A stretch of DNA of 34,449 nucleotides from Deltaproteobacteria bacterium. Its GTDB lineage: Bacteria > Campylobacterota_A > Desulfurellia > JAGGSF01. Positions 1 through 8,900 of this stretch are shown piece by piece. Positions within the stretch are counted from its first letter, which is position 1; each line of letters opens with the position of its first letter. The position numbers and the translations under genes were made by a program. The notes beneath the pieces were generated by a model. It was given only the letters and a program-made list of their open reading frames with translations. It searched no databases and was not told where the DNA came from. Location of the stretch: positions 1 through 34,449 of the forward strand of contig JAGGSF010000102.1 in the NCBI GenBank assembly GCA_021159235.1. The letters run 5' to 3'.

Positions 1-60
1 GGCATCCTGTTTTACCTTCGTTATACAATAAATCTATTTTCTAAAAATCATTCTGTATTC
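1..60. repeat. imperfect direct repeat copy A flanking the AbiEii-like module
   Basis: GGCATCCTGTTTTACCTTCGTTATACAATAAATC... resembles GGCACCCTGTTTACTTTTATTATACATTATTC... at 952-1010. Confidence 0.45.
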
Positions 61-701
61 CAATAGGCTTTAGCAATTATTTTTGTAACATCTTCAAATA
101 GCTCCTTGTAATTTTCTATAGGTTTGATTAAATAAGGTTCGTCTTCTATCTTCTCCGGTAAATTTGTAAATTTTCTCTGAATTACATACTCAATACCCTC
201 TATTCCAAACTTCTCCCTTACCTTTTTAAACCCCCATAGAATATAATCCCTCCCTTTTTCCTTTAATATAAAATAAATATCCATTATATCTTTAACCTCG
301 TTTCTGTCGGCTAAAGCGGCAAGCTTGTTAACAAAAATGTCTTCAAAGCTATCTACCCACAAATCTCCAACCTTTCTTCTCGGAGCAACATTTTTGAAAG
401 GATAGAAGGTGAACTCAACTTTTAAGGATTCATCAGGAGATGAAATTAGAAAAAGCCTTCTGTCGTATATTGCTTCGTAATTTATTTTTTTTATTTCGGC
501 TATAGAATGCAGGAAAGATAGTATTGCATTTATGTCTAAGGCTGTTTTATTGTCTGTAAAGAAATCAAGGTCATAAGAGCGGCGATGTTGTAAATAGACA
601 TAAGATAAAGCTGTGCCACCAGTGAAATAAAAGTGTTTTGATAATTCAGATTTTCCAAAGTATGCTAAAAATTGTTTTTGAATCTTTGTCAATATATTCA
701 A
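48..701 (-). CDS. AbiEii/AbiGii-type (DUF1814-like) nucleotidyltransferase, putative toxin
   Basis: 217 aa ORF with N-terminal FTGGTALSYVYLQHRRSYDLDFFT, matching the GG[T/S]...DxDF nucleotidyltransferase motif of the AbiEii family; TTG start overlaps the stop of the upstream small ORF (TTGA). Confidence 0.8.
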   Translation of the reverse strand: MNILTKIQKQFLAYFGKSELSKHFYFTGGTALSYVYLQHRRSYDLDFFTDNKTALDINAILSFLHSIAEIKKINYEAIYDRRLFLISSPDESLKVEFTFYPFKNVAPRRKVGDLWVDSFEDIFVNKLAALADRNEVKDIMDIYFILKEKGRDYILWGFKKVREKFGIEGIEYVIQRKFTNLPEKIEDEPYLIKPIENYKELFEDVTKIIAKAYWNTE

Positions 702-913
702 TCCAATACACCCTCTTTTATCAATTTGTAATAGAATTTGATGAGTTTCTTGTTTGCTTTAGGAATGCTGAGTTTATCAAGATGCCTGTAAAGTTCAATG
801 ACTGTTTTTTTATCTCTCCCTACCTGTGGAAAAAATAAAGCTATTCTCTCTAATCTTTTTAACTTGGAAACCTTCTTATAATCCCAGAAAATAGCATTTT
901 GTTTTTTCTTCAT
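698..913 (-). CDS. small basic protein, putative antitoxin/partner of the adjacent AbiEii-like protein
   Basis: 71 aa ORF immediately upstream of, and overlapping, the nucleotidyltransferase ORF; size and coupling fit a toxin-antitoxin pair; no family recognised with certainty. Confidence 0.55.
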   Translation of the reverse strand: MKKKQNAIFWDYKKVSKLKRLERIALFFPQVGRDKKTVIELYRHLDKLSIPKANKKLIKFYYKLIKEGVLD

Positions 914-949
914 TTTTTAGCAGTCTTTTGAATCCCCGGCATCTAAAAC

Positions 950-960
950 CAGGCACCCTG
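950..960. promoter_or_regulatory. dyad CAGG-CAC-CCTG, candidate operator
   Basis: Perfect 4-bp inverted repeat just downstream of the candidate -10; similar sequence recurs at the window start (GGCATCCTG). Confidence 0.35.
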
Positions 961-1010
961 TTTACTTTTATTATACATTATTCATTTTAAAAAACCATAA
1001 TTTTTCATTC
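952..1010. repeat. imperfect direct repeat copy B flanking the AbiEii-like module
   Basis: See copy A; aligned by eye with a few mismatches and a 1-nt indel. Confidence 0.45.
970..975 (-). promoter_or_regulatory. candidate -10 element (TATAAT) for the AbiEii-like module
   Basis: Minus strand reads ATGTATAATAAAAG about 57 nt upstream of the 71 aa ORF; no strong -35 seen. Confidence 0.45.
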
Positions 1011-1086
1011 TTTATTTTAGCATATTCATTCAAAAGGTTTTAACGACTGCTTCTGGTTTGCAGGCCAAACATCTTAAGTGTTTGAC

Positions 1087-1115
1087 TTGACAGAGACAGG
1101 TATTTTTACTAAATT
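1087..1115 (+). promoter_or_regulatory. candidate sigma70-type promoter for tRNA-Lys (TTGACA N17 TAAATT)
   Basis: TTGACA at 1087-1092 and TAAATT at 1110-1115, directly before the tRNA. Confidence 0.35.
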
Positions 1116-1122
1116 CTTCAGT

Positions 1123-1198
1123 GGGCTGCTAGCTCAGCTGGTAGAGCAACGGACTCTTAATCCGTGGGTTGGGGGTTCGAGTCCCCCGCAGCCTACCA
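1123..1198 (+). tRNA. tRNA-Lys(CTT), CCA encoded
   Basis: Acceptor GGGCTGC/GCAGCCT, anticodon stem ACGGA/TCCGT with loop CTCTTAA, T-arm GGGGGTTCGAGTCCCCC, terminal ACCA. Confidence 0.95.
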
Positions 1199-1268
1199 TT
1201 ATTTTGTTATTAATTAATAGAAACGTTTGTTTTTGTGGGTTTTTTGATATAAATCTCTGTAGCATTGG

Positions 1269-1296
1269 TTGACATTTATGTTTTTTTGGATATAAT
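1269..1296 (+). promoter_or_regulatory. consensus sigma70-type promoter TTGACA-N16-TATAAT
   Basis: TTGACA at 1269-1274 and TATAAT at 1291-1296, 14 nt before the tRNA-Thr 5' end. Confidence 0.8.
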
Positions 1297-1309
1297 TCCA
1301 ACGCTTAAA

Positions 1310-1381
1310 GCTGGCGTAGCTCAAGGGTAGAGCAGCTGATTTGTAATCAGCAGGTTGGGGGTTCAATTCCCTTCGCCAGCT
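1310..1381 (+). tRNA. tRNA-Thr(TGT), CCA not encoded
   Basis: Acceptor GCTGGCG/CGCCAGC, anticodon stem GCTGA/TCAGC, loop TTTGTAA. Confidence 0.94.
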
Positions 1382-1391
1382 CTTTTAAGTA

Positions 1392-1474
1392 GGGGAGGTT
1401 CCCGAGCGGTTAAAGGGGGCAGACTGTAAATCTGTTGGCGTATGCCTTCGGAGGTTCGAATCCTCCCCTCCCCA
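1392..1474 (+). tRNA. tRNA-Tyr(GTA), long variable arm, CCA not encoded
   Basis: Acceptor GGGGAGG/CCTCCCC, anticodon loop CTGTAAA, T-arm GGAGGTTCGAATCCTCC. Confidence 0.94.
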
Positions 1475-1480
1475 CTATAG

Positions 1481-1553
1481 GCGGGAATAGCTCAGCTGGT
1501 AGAGCACGAGCCTTCCAAGCTCGGGGTCGCGGGTTCGAAGCCCGTTTCCCGCT
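1481..1553 (+). tRNA. tRNA-Gly(TCC), CCA not encoded
   Basis: Acceptor GCGGGAA/TTCCCGC, anticodon stem CGAGC/GCTCG, loop CTTCCAA. Confidence 0.95.
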
Positions 1554-1557
1554 TTTG

Positions 1558-1630
<73 letters not shown>

Positions 1631-1636
1631 TATAAA

Positions 1637-2844
1637 TGTAAGGAGGATTTTATGCCAAAGGAAAAGTATGTGCGTAAGAAACCCCATGTGAACATAGGCA
1701 CGATTGGGCATGTGGATCATGGAAAAACAACACTTACTTCAGCTATTACCAGGGTTTTAGCTACTAAGGGATTGGCAAATTATATAGGTTATGATGAGAT
1801 AGATAAGGCTCCTGAGGAAAAAAGCAGAGGGTTGACCATCAACATTGCTCATATTGAGTATGAAACGGAGAACAGACACTATGCACACATTGATTGTCCC
1901 GGTCATGCGGATTATGTTAAGAATATGATTACTGGTGCAGCCCAGATGGATGGAACGATACTGGTAGTCTCTGCTGCAGATGGTCCTATGCCACAAACCA
2001 GAGAGCATATAATTTTAGCCCGTCAGGTAGGGGTGCCTTATATAGTTGTGTTTTTAAACAAAACAGATATGGTAGACGACCCAGAATTGATAGACCTGGT
2101 AGAGATGGAGACCAGAGAGCTTTTAACCAAATACGGTTATCCTGGAGATGACCTGCCGGTTATAAAAGGGTCTGCCTTAAAGGCTCTGGAAACACCGGAA
2201 GGTGAGGAAAATGAACATACCAGGGCGATCTGGGATCTGTTGAAGGCGGTGGATGAGTATATAAAGACACCGGTAAGGGATGTTGACAAACCCTTCCTTA
2301 TGCCTATTGAGGATGTATTTACCATCTCTGGAAGGGGAACGGTGGTCACAGGCAGGGTGGAAAGAGGAATAATTCGTCCCGGGGACGAGGTGGAGATGGT
2401 AGGATTTAGACCTACCAGAAAAACGGTGGCAACATCCCTGGAGATGTTCAGGAAAATACTGGATGAAGCGAGGGCAGGAGACAACGTTGGAGTGCTGTTG
2501 AGAGGAGTAAAGAGAGACGAGGTGGAGAGAGGAATGGTGCTGACCAAACCAGGATCCATTACTCCTCATACTAAGTTCAAGGCACAGATTTATGTTTTAA
2601 CCAAGGAAGAAGGTGGAAGGCACACACCATTCTTTACAGGATACCGTCCTCAATTCTTTGTGCGGACAACGGATGTAACAGGAGTAATAAAACTACCTGA
2701 AGGGGTAGAGATGATCATGCCTGGTGATAATGTTGAGATAGAAATAGAGCTTATTGCTCCTATTGCTTCTGAGGAGGGAACACGGTTTGCTATAAGGGAA
2801 GGTGGAAAGACAGTGGGTGCTGGTGTAATTACCAAGATTCTGGA
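1637..2844 (+). repeat. 1208-bp direct repeat, copy 1 (tuf plus Shine-Dalgarno)
   Basis: Read as identical to 17584-18791 by eye; identical sense and antisense ORF translations in the ORF track. Confidence 0.93.
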
Positions 2845-2848
2845 GTAG
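1652..2848 (+). CDS. tuf: elongation factor Tu, copy 1
   Basis: [30 protein letters not shown] motifs DCPGHAD and NKTD; AAGGAGG upstream; stop TAG. Confidence 0.98.
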   Translation: MPKEKYVRKKPHVNIGTIGHVDHGKTTLTSAITRVLATKGLANYIGYDEIDKAPEEKSRGLTINIAHIEYETENRHYAHIDCPGHADYVKNMITGAAQMDGTILVVSAADGPMPQTREHIILARQVGVPYIVVFLNKTDMVDDPELIDLVEMETRELLTKYGYPGDDLPVIKGSALKALETPEGEENEHTRAIWDLLKAVDEYIKTPVRDVDKPFLMPIEDVFTISGRGTVVTGRVERGIIRPGDEVEMVGFRPTRKTVATSLEMFRKILDEARAGDNVGVLLRGVKRDEVERGMVLTKPGSITPHTKFKAQIYVLTKEEGGRHTPFFTGYRPQFFVRTTDVTGVIKLPEGVEMIMPGDNVEIEIELIAPIASEEGTRFAIREGGKTVGAGVITKILE

Positions 2849-2852
2849 ATAT

Positions 2853-3002
2853 ATGAGGGAAATAGTTCGTCTTGCCTGTGATGAGTGTAAGAGAATAAAT
2901 TATACAACGAAGAGAAACAAGAAAGAGAAAAAAGAAAAATTGCATCTTAGGAAGTTTTGTCCATTTTGTAGAAAACATGTAATACACAGAGAGGTGAAGT
3001 AG
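2853..3002 (+). CDS. rpmG: 50S ribosomal protein L33 (zinc-binding form)
   Basis: 49 aa MREIVRLACDECKRINYTTKRNKKEKKEKLHLRKFCPFCRKHVIHREVK, translated by hand; CxxC...CxxC pairs. Confidence 0.95.
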   Translation: MREIVRLACDECKRINYTTKRNKKEKKEKLHLRKFCPFCRKHVIHREVK

Positions 3003-3077
3003 GCCAGTAGCTCCAATTGGTAGAGCGGCGGTCTCCAAAACCGCAAGTTGGGGGTTCGAGTCCTCCCTGGCCTGCCA
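3001..3077 (+). tRNA. tRNA-Trp(CCA), CCA 3' end encoded
   Basis: Full cloverleaf: AGGCCAG/CTGGCCT, GCTC/GAGC, GCGGT-CTCCAAA-ACCGC, GGGGG-TTCGAGT-CCTCC, G, CCA. Confidence 0.97.
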
Positions 3078-3274
3078 TGAGTATGGATATTGTGGATAAG
3101 GTGAAAAGATTTTTATTAGAAGTTCGCAGTGAGATGAAGAAGGTTGTGTGGCCAGAGAAGAGGAATCTTTTCTCGGCAACAATAGCGGTGGTTATATTTA
3201 TAATTGTTGTTACTGTGATTTTGAGCGTGTTGGATTACATTTTTTCTGTATTGGGAGGATTGATTTTCAAGTAA
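3077..3274 (+). CDS. secE: preprotein translocase subunit SecE
   Basis: MSMDIVDKVKRFLLEVRSEMKKVVWPEKRN followed by one TM segment; KVVWP motif. Start may instead be ATG 3083. Confidence 0.93.
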   Translation: MSMDIVDKVKRFLLEVRSEMKKVVWPEKRNLFSATIAVVIFIIVVTVILSVLDYIFSVLGGLIFK

Positions 3275-3813
3275 TGGAAGAGGCAAAATGGTATGCTATT
3301 CATACTCAAGCAGGGTTTGAAAAGAGAGTAAAAGAGAGTATAGAAAAAGAGGCAGAATTGCTGGGCTTTAAGGATAAAATAGAAGAGGTGCTTATTCCAG
3401 TAGAAGAGGTTGTTGAGATAAAAAAGGGTGAAAAGAAGATAAGAGAGAAGTGTTTATATCCGAGTTATGTGTTTATAAAAGCTCATTTTGACAACGCTCT
3501 TTTTGATGTTATAAGAAAATTGACCCATGTAACAGGATTTGTGGGTAGTAAGGAAGAACCTGTTCCTTTGAGCGATGAGGATATAGATCTGGTTTTTGAG
3601 AGGTTGAAAAAAGCCAAAGAGGCTCCCAGACCAGCGGTTTCTTTCAAGCAAGGCGATAAAGTGAGGGTTACAGATGGTCCGTTTACCGATTTTGTGGGCA
3701 CAGTGGAGGAAGTGGATTTAGATAAAGCGCGCTTAAAAATAATGGTGAGTATATTCTGTCGTTCCACGCCAGTGGAGTTGGATTATAATCAAGTGGAGAA
3801 AATAGAGGGGTAA
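3274..3813 (+). CDS. nusG: transcription termination/antitermination protein NusG
   Basis: [24 protein letters not shown]...; C-terminal KOW-like [27 protein letters not shown] overlap with secE. Confidence 0.97.
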   Translation: MEEAKWYAIHTQAGFEKRVKESIEKEAELLGFKDKIEEVLIPVEEVVEIKKGEKKIREKCLYPSYVFIKAHFDNALFDVIRKLTHVTGFVGSKEEPVPLSDEDIDLVFERLKKAKEAPRPAVSFKQGDKVRVTDGPFTDFVGTVEEVDLDKARLKIMVSIFCRSTPVELDYNQVEKIEG

Positions 3814-3817
3814 AGTG

Positions 3818-4240
3818 ATGGAAGAAGTTGTAGCTACCGTTAAGTTGCAAATACAGGCAGGAAAAGCATCTCCTGCACCGCCTGTAGGACCAGCGCTGGG
3901 TCAGCATGGGATAAATATTATGGATTTTTGTAAGAAGTTTAATGAACAGACAAAAGATAAGGGTGATTACACTATTCCTGTGGTGATTAAGCTCTATAAG
4001 AATAGAAGTTTTTCTTTTGTTACAAAGACGCCTCCTACATCTGAGCTTATAATGAAAGCACTGAAGATAGAAAAAGGTTCTTCTATGCCGAATAAAACTA
4101 AGGTGGGAAAACTCTCAAAAAAGGATTTGGAGAATATTGCTCGAATGAAGTTGCCGGATTTGAATACAAGGGATATAGAAAAGGCGATGAAGATTGTTGC
4201 CGGTACTGCACAGAATATGGGTGTCGAGGTAGAATTATGA
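3818..4240 (+). CDS. rplK: 50S ribosomal protein L11
   Basis: [40 protein letters not shown] Shine-Dalgarno. Confidence 0.97.
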   Translation: MEEVVATVKLQIQAGKASPAPPVGPALGQHGINIMDFCKKFNEQTKDKGDYTIPVVIKLYKNRSFSFVTKTPPTSELIMKALKIEKGSSMPNKTKVGKLSKKDLENIARMKLPDLNTRDIEKAMKIVAGTAQNMGVEVEL

Positions 4241-4926
4241 AAAGGGGTAAAAAGTACTTGCAAGCTCTGGAAAAATATGATCAATATAAGGAATATTCGC
4301 TGGAAGAAGGGATAAAGATATTAAAAGACATTGCTTATGCAAATTATGATGAGGCGATAGAGGTTTCCATGCACTTGGGTGTTGATCCGAGACATGCGGA
4401 CCAGATGGTCAGGGGTACGGTGGTGTTGCCTCATGGGTGTGGTAAATCTGTTAGGGTGTTGGTTTTTACTAAAGGAGAAAAGGTGAAAGAAGCAGAGGAG
4501 GCGGGTGCGGATTATGTTGGTGGAGAGGATATGGTAGAGAAGATAAAGGGTGGATGGTTGGAGTTTGATAAGGTAATTGCGACACCGGATATGATGTCTG
4601 TAGTGGGAAGGATAGGCAAGATATTAGGTCCAAGGGGACTCATGCCCAGTCCGAAATTAGGAACGGTAACATTTGATGTGAAGGGAGCCATAGAGAGGGC
4701 TAAGGCAGGAGAGATAGAGTTTAGAGTGGACAAAACGGCTAATATTCATGCCTCCGTTGGCAGAAAATCCTTTGATGTTGAAAAGTTGAAGGAAAATATA
4801 CAGGCCTTTTACGATTCGGTTGTGAAAGCAAAGCCTGAGGCGGCAAGAGGAAAATATATAGAAACACTTTATTTAAGTGCAACTCATTCTCCTTCCGTGA
4901 AGATTAAGGTGGGAACGGTCAGATGA
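4237..4926 (+). CDS. rplA: 50S ribosomal protein L1
   Basis: [30 protein letters not shown]...[21 protein letters not shown]. Confidence 0.97.
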   Translation: MKRGKKYLQALEKYDQYKEYSLEEGIKILKDIAYANYDEAIEVSMHLGVDPRHADQMVRGTVVLPHGCGKSVRVLVFTKGEKVKEAEEAGADYVGGEDMVEKIKGGWLEFDKVIATPDMMSVVGRIGKILGPRGLMPSPKLGTVTFDVKGAIERAKAGEIEFRVDKTANIHASVGRKSFDVEKLKENIQAFYDSVVKAKPEAARGKYIETLYLSATHSPSVKIKVGTVR

Positions 4927-4937
4927 GGAGGAAAAAT

Positions 4938-5486
4938 TTGGAAAGCAAAAGCATGGGGGAAAAAAGAGAAGTAGTAGAGAGGTTGAAAGAAGATGTAAAT
5001 AGGTGGCAGATTGTTGTTCTTTCTGATTTTTCTGGTATGAGTGTAAAAGAAATGGAAGATGTGAGGGAGGCATTGAAGGAAACGGGCGGCGGTTTTCGTG
5101 TTGTGAAAAACACAATTATAAAAAGAGTCTTAAAAGATACGGTGTTTAATGGGCTTGTGGATAAAATCTCAGGTTCTAATGCCATAGCTTATACCGAAAA
5201 AGACCCTGTTAATTTGATTCAAGCACTGGTAAAAAAGGTGAAGAGTTGTGAAAACTTGAAGATTAAATCTGGTGCATTTGAAAAGAAATTGCTTTCTTTG
5301 AATGATATTGAAGCAATTGCTACTCTTCCACCAAGAGAGGTTCTCACCGCACAACTCTTGTCCATGTTAAATGCACCACTGTCCAATTTTATGAATGTGT
5401 TTAATGGTATTTTGTTGAGATTTATTTATGTTTTGAAAGCCTGTGAGAAAAAAGATAGGACTTTAGGAGGTAAAGGGAATGCCTGA
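4938..5486 (+). CDS. rplJ: 50S ribosomal protein L10 (TTG start proposed; ATG 4923 or 4953 possible)
   Basis: [60 protein letters not shown] 6 nt before TTG 4938. Confidence 0.9.
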   Translation: MESKSMGEKREVVERLKEDVNRWQIVVLSDFSGMSVKEMEDVREALKETGGGFRVVKNTIIKRVLKDTVFNGLVDKISGSNAIAYTEKDPVNLIQALVKKVKSCENLKIKSGAFEKKLLSLNDIEAIATLPPREVLTAQLLSMLNAPLSNFMNVFNGILLRFIYVLKACEKKDRTLGGKGNA

Positions 5487-5859
5487 TGTTACCAAGGAAG
5501 ATGTTATCAAGTTTATTGAGAACATGACTGTTCTGGAGATGAGTGAGTTTATTAAAGAGTTGGAAGAGCATTTTGGAGTGAGTGCCCAGCCGGTGGTTGC
5601 TCAGGCCGCTCCAACTCAAGCAACTGAAGAGGCAAAGCCTGAAGAGAAAACCGAATTCGATGTTGTGTTGAAGGAGGTTGGTCAGAAAAAGATTCAGCTT
5701 ATAAAAACAGTGAGGGAGATTACAGGTTTGGGATTGAAAGAGGCGAAGGAGTTAGTGGATAAAACCCCTGTTAAGGTGAAGCAGCATTTGTCCAAAGAAG
5801 AAGCAGAAGCTGTTAAGTCTAAAATAGAAGAGGCTGGAGCTACTGCTGCAATTGAATAA
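5479..5859 (+). CDS. rplL: 50S ribosomal protein L7/L12
   Basis: [48 protein letters not shown] upstream. Confidence 0.97.
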   Translation: MPDVTKEDVIKFIENMTVLEMSEFIKELEEHFGVSAQPVVAQAAPTQATEEAKPEEKTEFDVVLKEVGQKKIQLIKTVREITGLGLKEAKELVDKTPVKVKQHLSKEEAEAVKSKIEEAGATAAIE

Positions 5860-5878
5860 ATCTTACTTTTTATAGGTG

Positions 5879-5914
5879 GGGAAGAGGTCTTGAGACCTCT
5901 TCCCTTATTTTTTT
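5879..5914 (+). terminator. Rho-independent terminator/attenuator between rplL and rpoB
   Basis: GGGAAGAGGTC-TTGA-GACCTCTTCCC (perfect 11-bp stem) followed by TTATTTTTTT. Confidence 0.9.
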
Positions 5915-5938
5915 GCACTGAGATGAGGTGAATAGAAT

Positions 5939-8900
5939 ATGAGTAAACCTTTACTTTCTGGCATGAGAGTGAGGCTTGACTTTTCAAAGGTGTATAAGGC
6001 TTTGCCTGTTCCTGACCTTTTAGATGCACAGTTGAGGTCCTATCATGATTTTTTGAGTAAAGATCCTAAAGTGGAAAAAAATTTAAAGAGGCTGTTTGAA
6101 ACAACCTTTCCCATAGAGGATGTTCATGGTCGGCTTACGCTGGAATTTATTGATTATGAAGTTGACCATCCCAAATGCAAACCTGATGAGTGTAAAACAA
6201 AAGGTCTCACTTATGGTGGTTCGTTGCTTATGATAGTGAGGCTTACTGTTTGGAATGTTGATGAAAAGACAGGAAAAAGGATTTCTCCGCAGGATGTGAA
6301 AGAGCAGAAGATATATCTGGGGGAGTTACCCTTGATGACAGAAAAGGGTAGCTTTATTATAAATGGGGTAGAAAGGGTTATTGTTGGTCAGTTGCATCGT
6401 TCACCAGGGCCTGTGTTTAAAAAGCTTCCTCTATCTTCTACGGGAGGAAGAGTTTTTTATCATGGTCAGATTATCTCTGATGTGGGTTCATGGATTGAAT
6501 TCGAAACAGATGTAAAGGATGTTATCTATGCGCGTATAGACAAGAAAAAGAGGTTTCCTGCTACCATTATCCTCAAGGCATTGGGATTTGAAGAGGAGGA
6601 AATACTCTCTCTCTTTTACTCCTCTATGAAAGTGAAAATAGACAACGGCGCGTTTTTTGTAGAAGCTTCTGATAAAGCTTGCAGATTTAAGGTAAGTGCA
6701 GATGTTGAGAAAGACGGAGAGACAATCATCTTGAAAGATGAAGAAGTGTCCCCTGAATCAGTGGAGAAAGCAAAGCAATATGGTATAGAATGGTTTCCTG
6801 TAAGCAGAGAGCAGATAGTAGGTCGTTATCTGTACAAGAGTGTGTTGGATGAGAAAGGAGAAGTTGTTCTGGATTGTGGAGATATGATAACCAGCGGTTA
6901 CCTGGATGTCTTTGAATCCATGAAAAATGTAGTTTTAGAGTTGATTTGTGCAGATTATGATGATTACACGATAAAAAACACACTGATTTTAGATAGAGAA
7001 ATAATGAGAAAATTTGAGGCGGTTATTTCTGAGGGTATGTTGAAGGAAGATGTAGCCAAAATGTATATTTATCATATATTGAGACCCGGTGAATCAATAG
7101 CACCTGAGAAAGCTAAGGCATTTTTCCATATGTTGTTTTTTGATCCTAAGAGATACGATGTTTCATTGGAGGGAAGATTAAAATTAAATGAGACCTTTAA
7201 TATAGATGTGCCGGAAGATGTAAGAACATTAACTCCTGATGATTTTGTTGGTATGCTTAAATATTTAGTTTTATTGAAGAATGAAGTGGTCGTTCCGGAT
7301 GATAGAGACAGTCTTTCTAACAGGAGAGTGAGCCTGGTTGGGGAATTGCTTTATGAAGAGATGAGAATAGGCTTTTTGAGGATGCAGAAACTCACGCAGG
7401 ATAGGATGATAATGGGGAACATAGCAGATGTAACACCATTTGATCTCATAAATGCTAAACCTGTAGCATCTGCAATTATGAGCTTTTTTTCCACCGGCCA
7501 ACTCTCCCAATTTTTGGATCAGACAAATATTTTGTCGGAGATTAGTCACAAGAGAAGATTGTCGGCGTTGGGTCCCGGAGGATTGACAAGAGAGAGAGCA
7601 GGTTTTGAAGTAAGGGATATCCATCCTTCTCACTACGGAAGAATCTGCCCGGTGGAAACACCAGAAGGACCAAATATAGGTCTTATTACCTCTATGGCTA
7701 CATATGCAAGAGTAAATAGGTATGGTTTCCTGGAGACGCCTTATAGAAGAGTGAAAGAGGGAAAGGTTTTAAATGAGGTGGATTATCTCATGGCATCGCA
7801 GGAAAAGGAACATATTATTGCCCAGGCGAATGCACCTTTAAATCCGGATGGAACATTTAAGAACAGATATGTTCCTGCTCGAAAGAATGGCGAATTTGTT
7901 ATGGCCAAGAGAGAGGAGGTAACACTGATGGATGTTTCTCCAAGCCAGTTGGTGGGTATAACGGGTTCGCTTATTCCTTTCCTTGAGCATGATGATGCCA
8001 ATCGTGCACTAATGGGCTCGAATATGCAGAGGCAGGCTGTGCCTCTGATTACAAATGAGGCACCATTAGTGGGTACGGGAATGGAGAATGTTGTAGCTAA
8101 GTATTCTCGTAATGCAGTTGTTGCTCAGAGAGATGGTGAAGTAGTAAGGGTAGAAGCTAACAGAATATACATAAGTAGTGAGGAAAAGGATGGTCTCTAC
8201 AGTCTGGATGTTTATCCAATAAGAAGGTTTGAAAGGACCAACCAGAATCTTTGTTTTGATCAACACCCTATTGTAGATGTAGGGGAAAGGGTAAAAAAAG
8301 GACAGGTCATTGCAGATGGACCAACAATGGATAAAGGAGAATTAGCATTAGGGAAAAACATGCTGGTAGCCTTTATTCCGTGGTATGGGTATAATTATGA
8401 AGATGCAGTTGTTGTTTCTCACAGGCTTGTTGATGAGGATATTTATACTTCAGTGCATATAAGAGAATTTGATGCTTTTGTGAGAGACACCAGCTTGGGG
8501 ATGGAGGAGATTACTGCCGATATTCCCAATGCTTCTTCTGAGGTGATAAGAAACCTGGACAAAAACGGTATTGTGAGGATAGGTGCTTATGTAAAACCGG
8601 GTGATGTGCTTGTGGGCAAGATCACACCGCAGGCAGAGACTTCCTATTCACCTGAAGAAAGACTCTTAAGAGCAATATTTGGAGAGAAAGCAAGTAATGT
8701 TGCAGATTCATCTCTGCGGGTTCCTTCTGATGCAGAGGGTGTGGTTATAGATGTGAAAATACTTAGAAGCAAACAGGCGAAAAATGGAGCCTGCTTTAAA
8801 GGGATGGAAGAGATGAATGTGAAGAGCATAAACAAGGAGTTGCAGAGCAAACTAAATATTGTAAATAAATTGTATGTGGACAGTTTGAAGCAACTCATTG

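Noticed and set aside
638-838. 66 aa plus-strand ORF over the small partner gene
   Set aside because: Antisense to a better supported minus-strand pair; no conserved features or RBS.
1066-1086. Near-palindrome AAACATCTTAAGTGTTT upstream of tRNA-Lys
   Set aside because: Imperfect, AT-rich and single-copy; insufficient to claim an operator.
2137-2569. Two minus-strand ORFs (140 and 130 aa) antisense to tuf, repeated in copy 2
   Set aside because: Shadow frames of a conserved gene; their duplication only reflects identical tuf copies.
3017-3076. N-terminal 20 residues of the 85 aa secE ORF
   Set aside because: MVERRSPKPQVGGSSPPWPA is translated tRNA-Trp; the real start is at 3077 or 3083.
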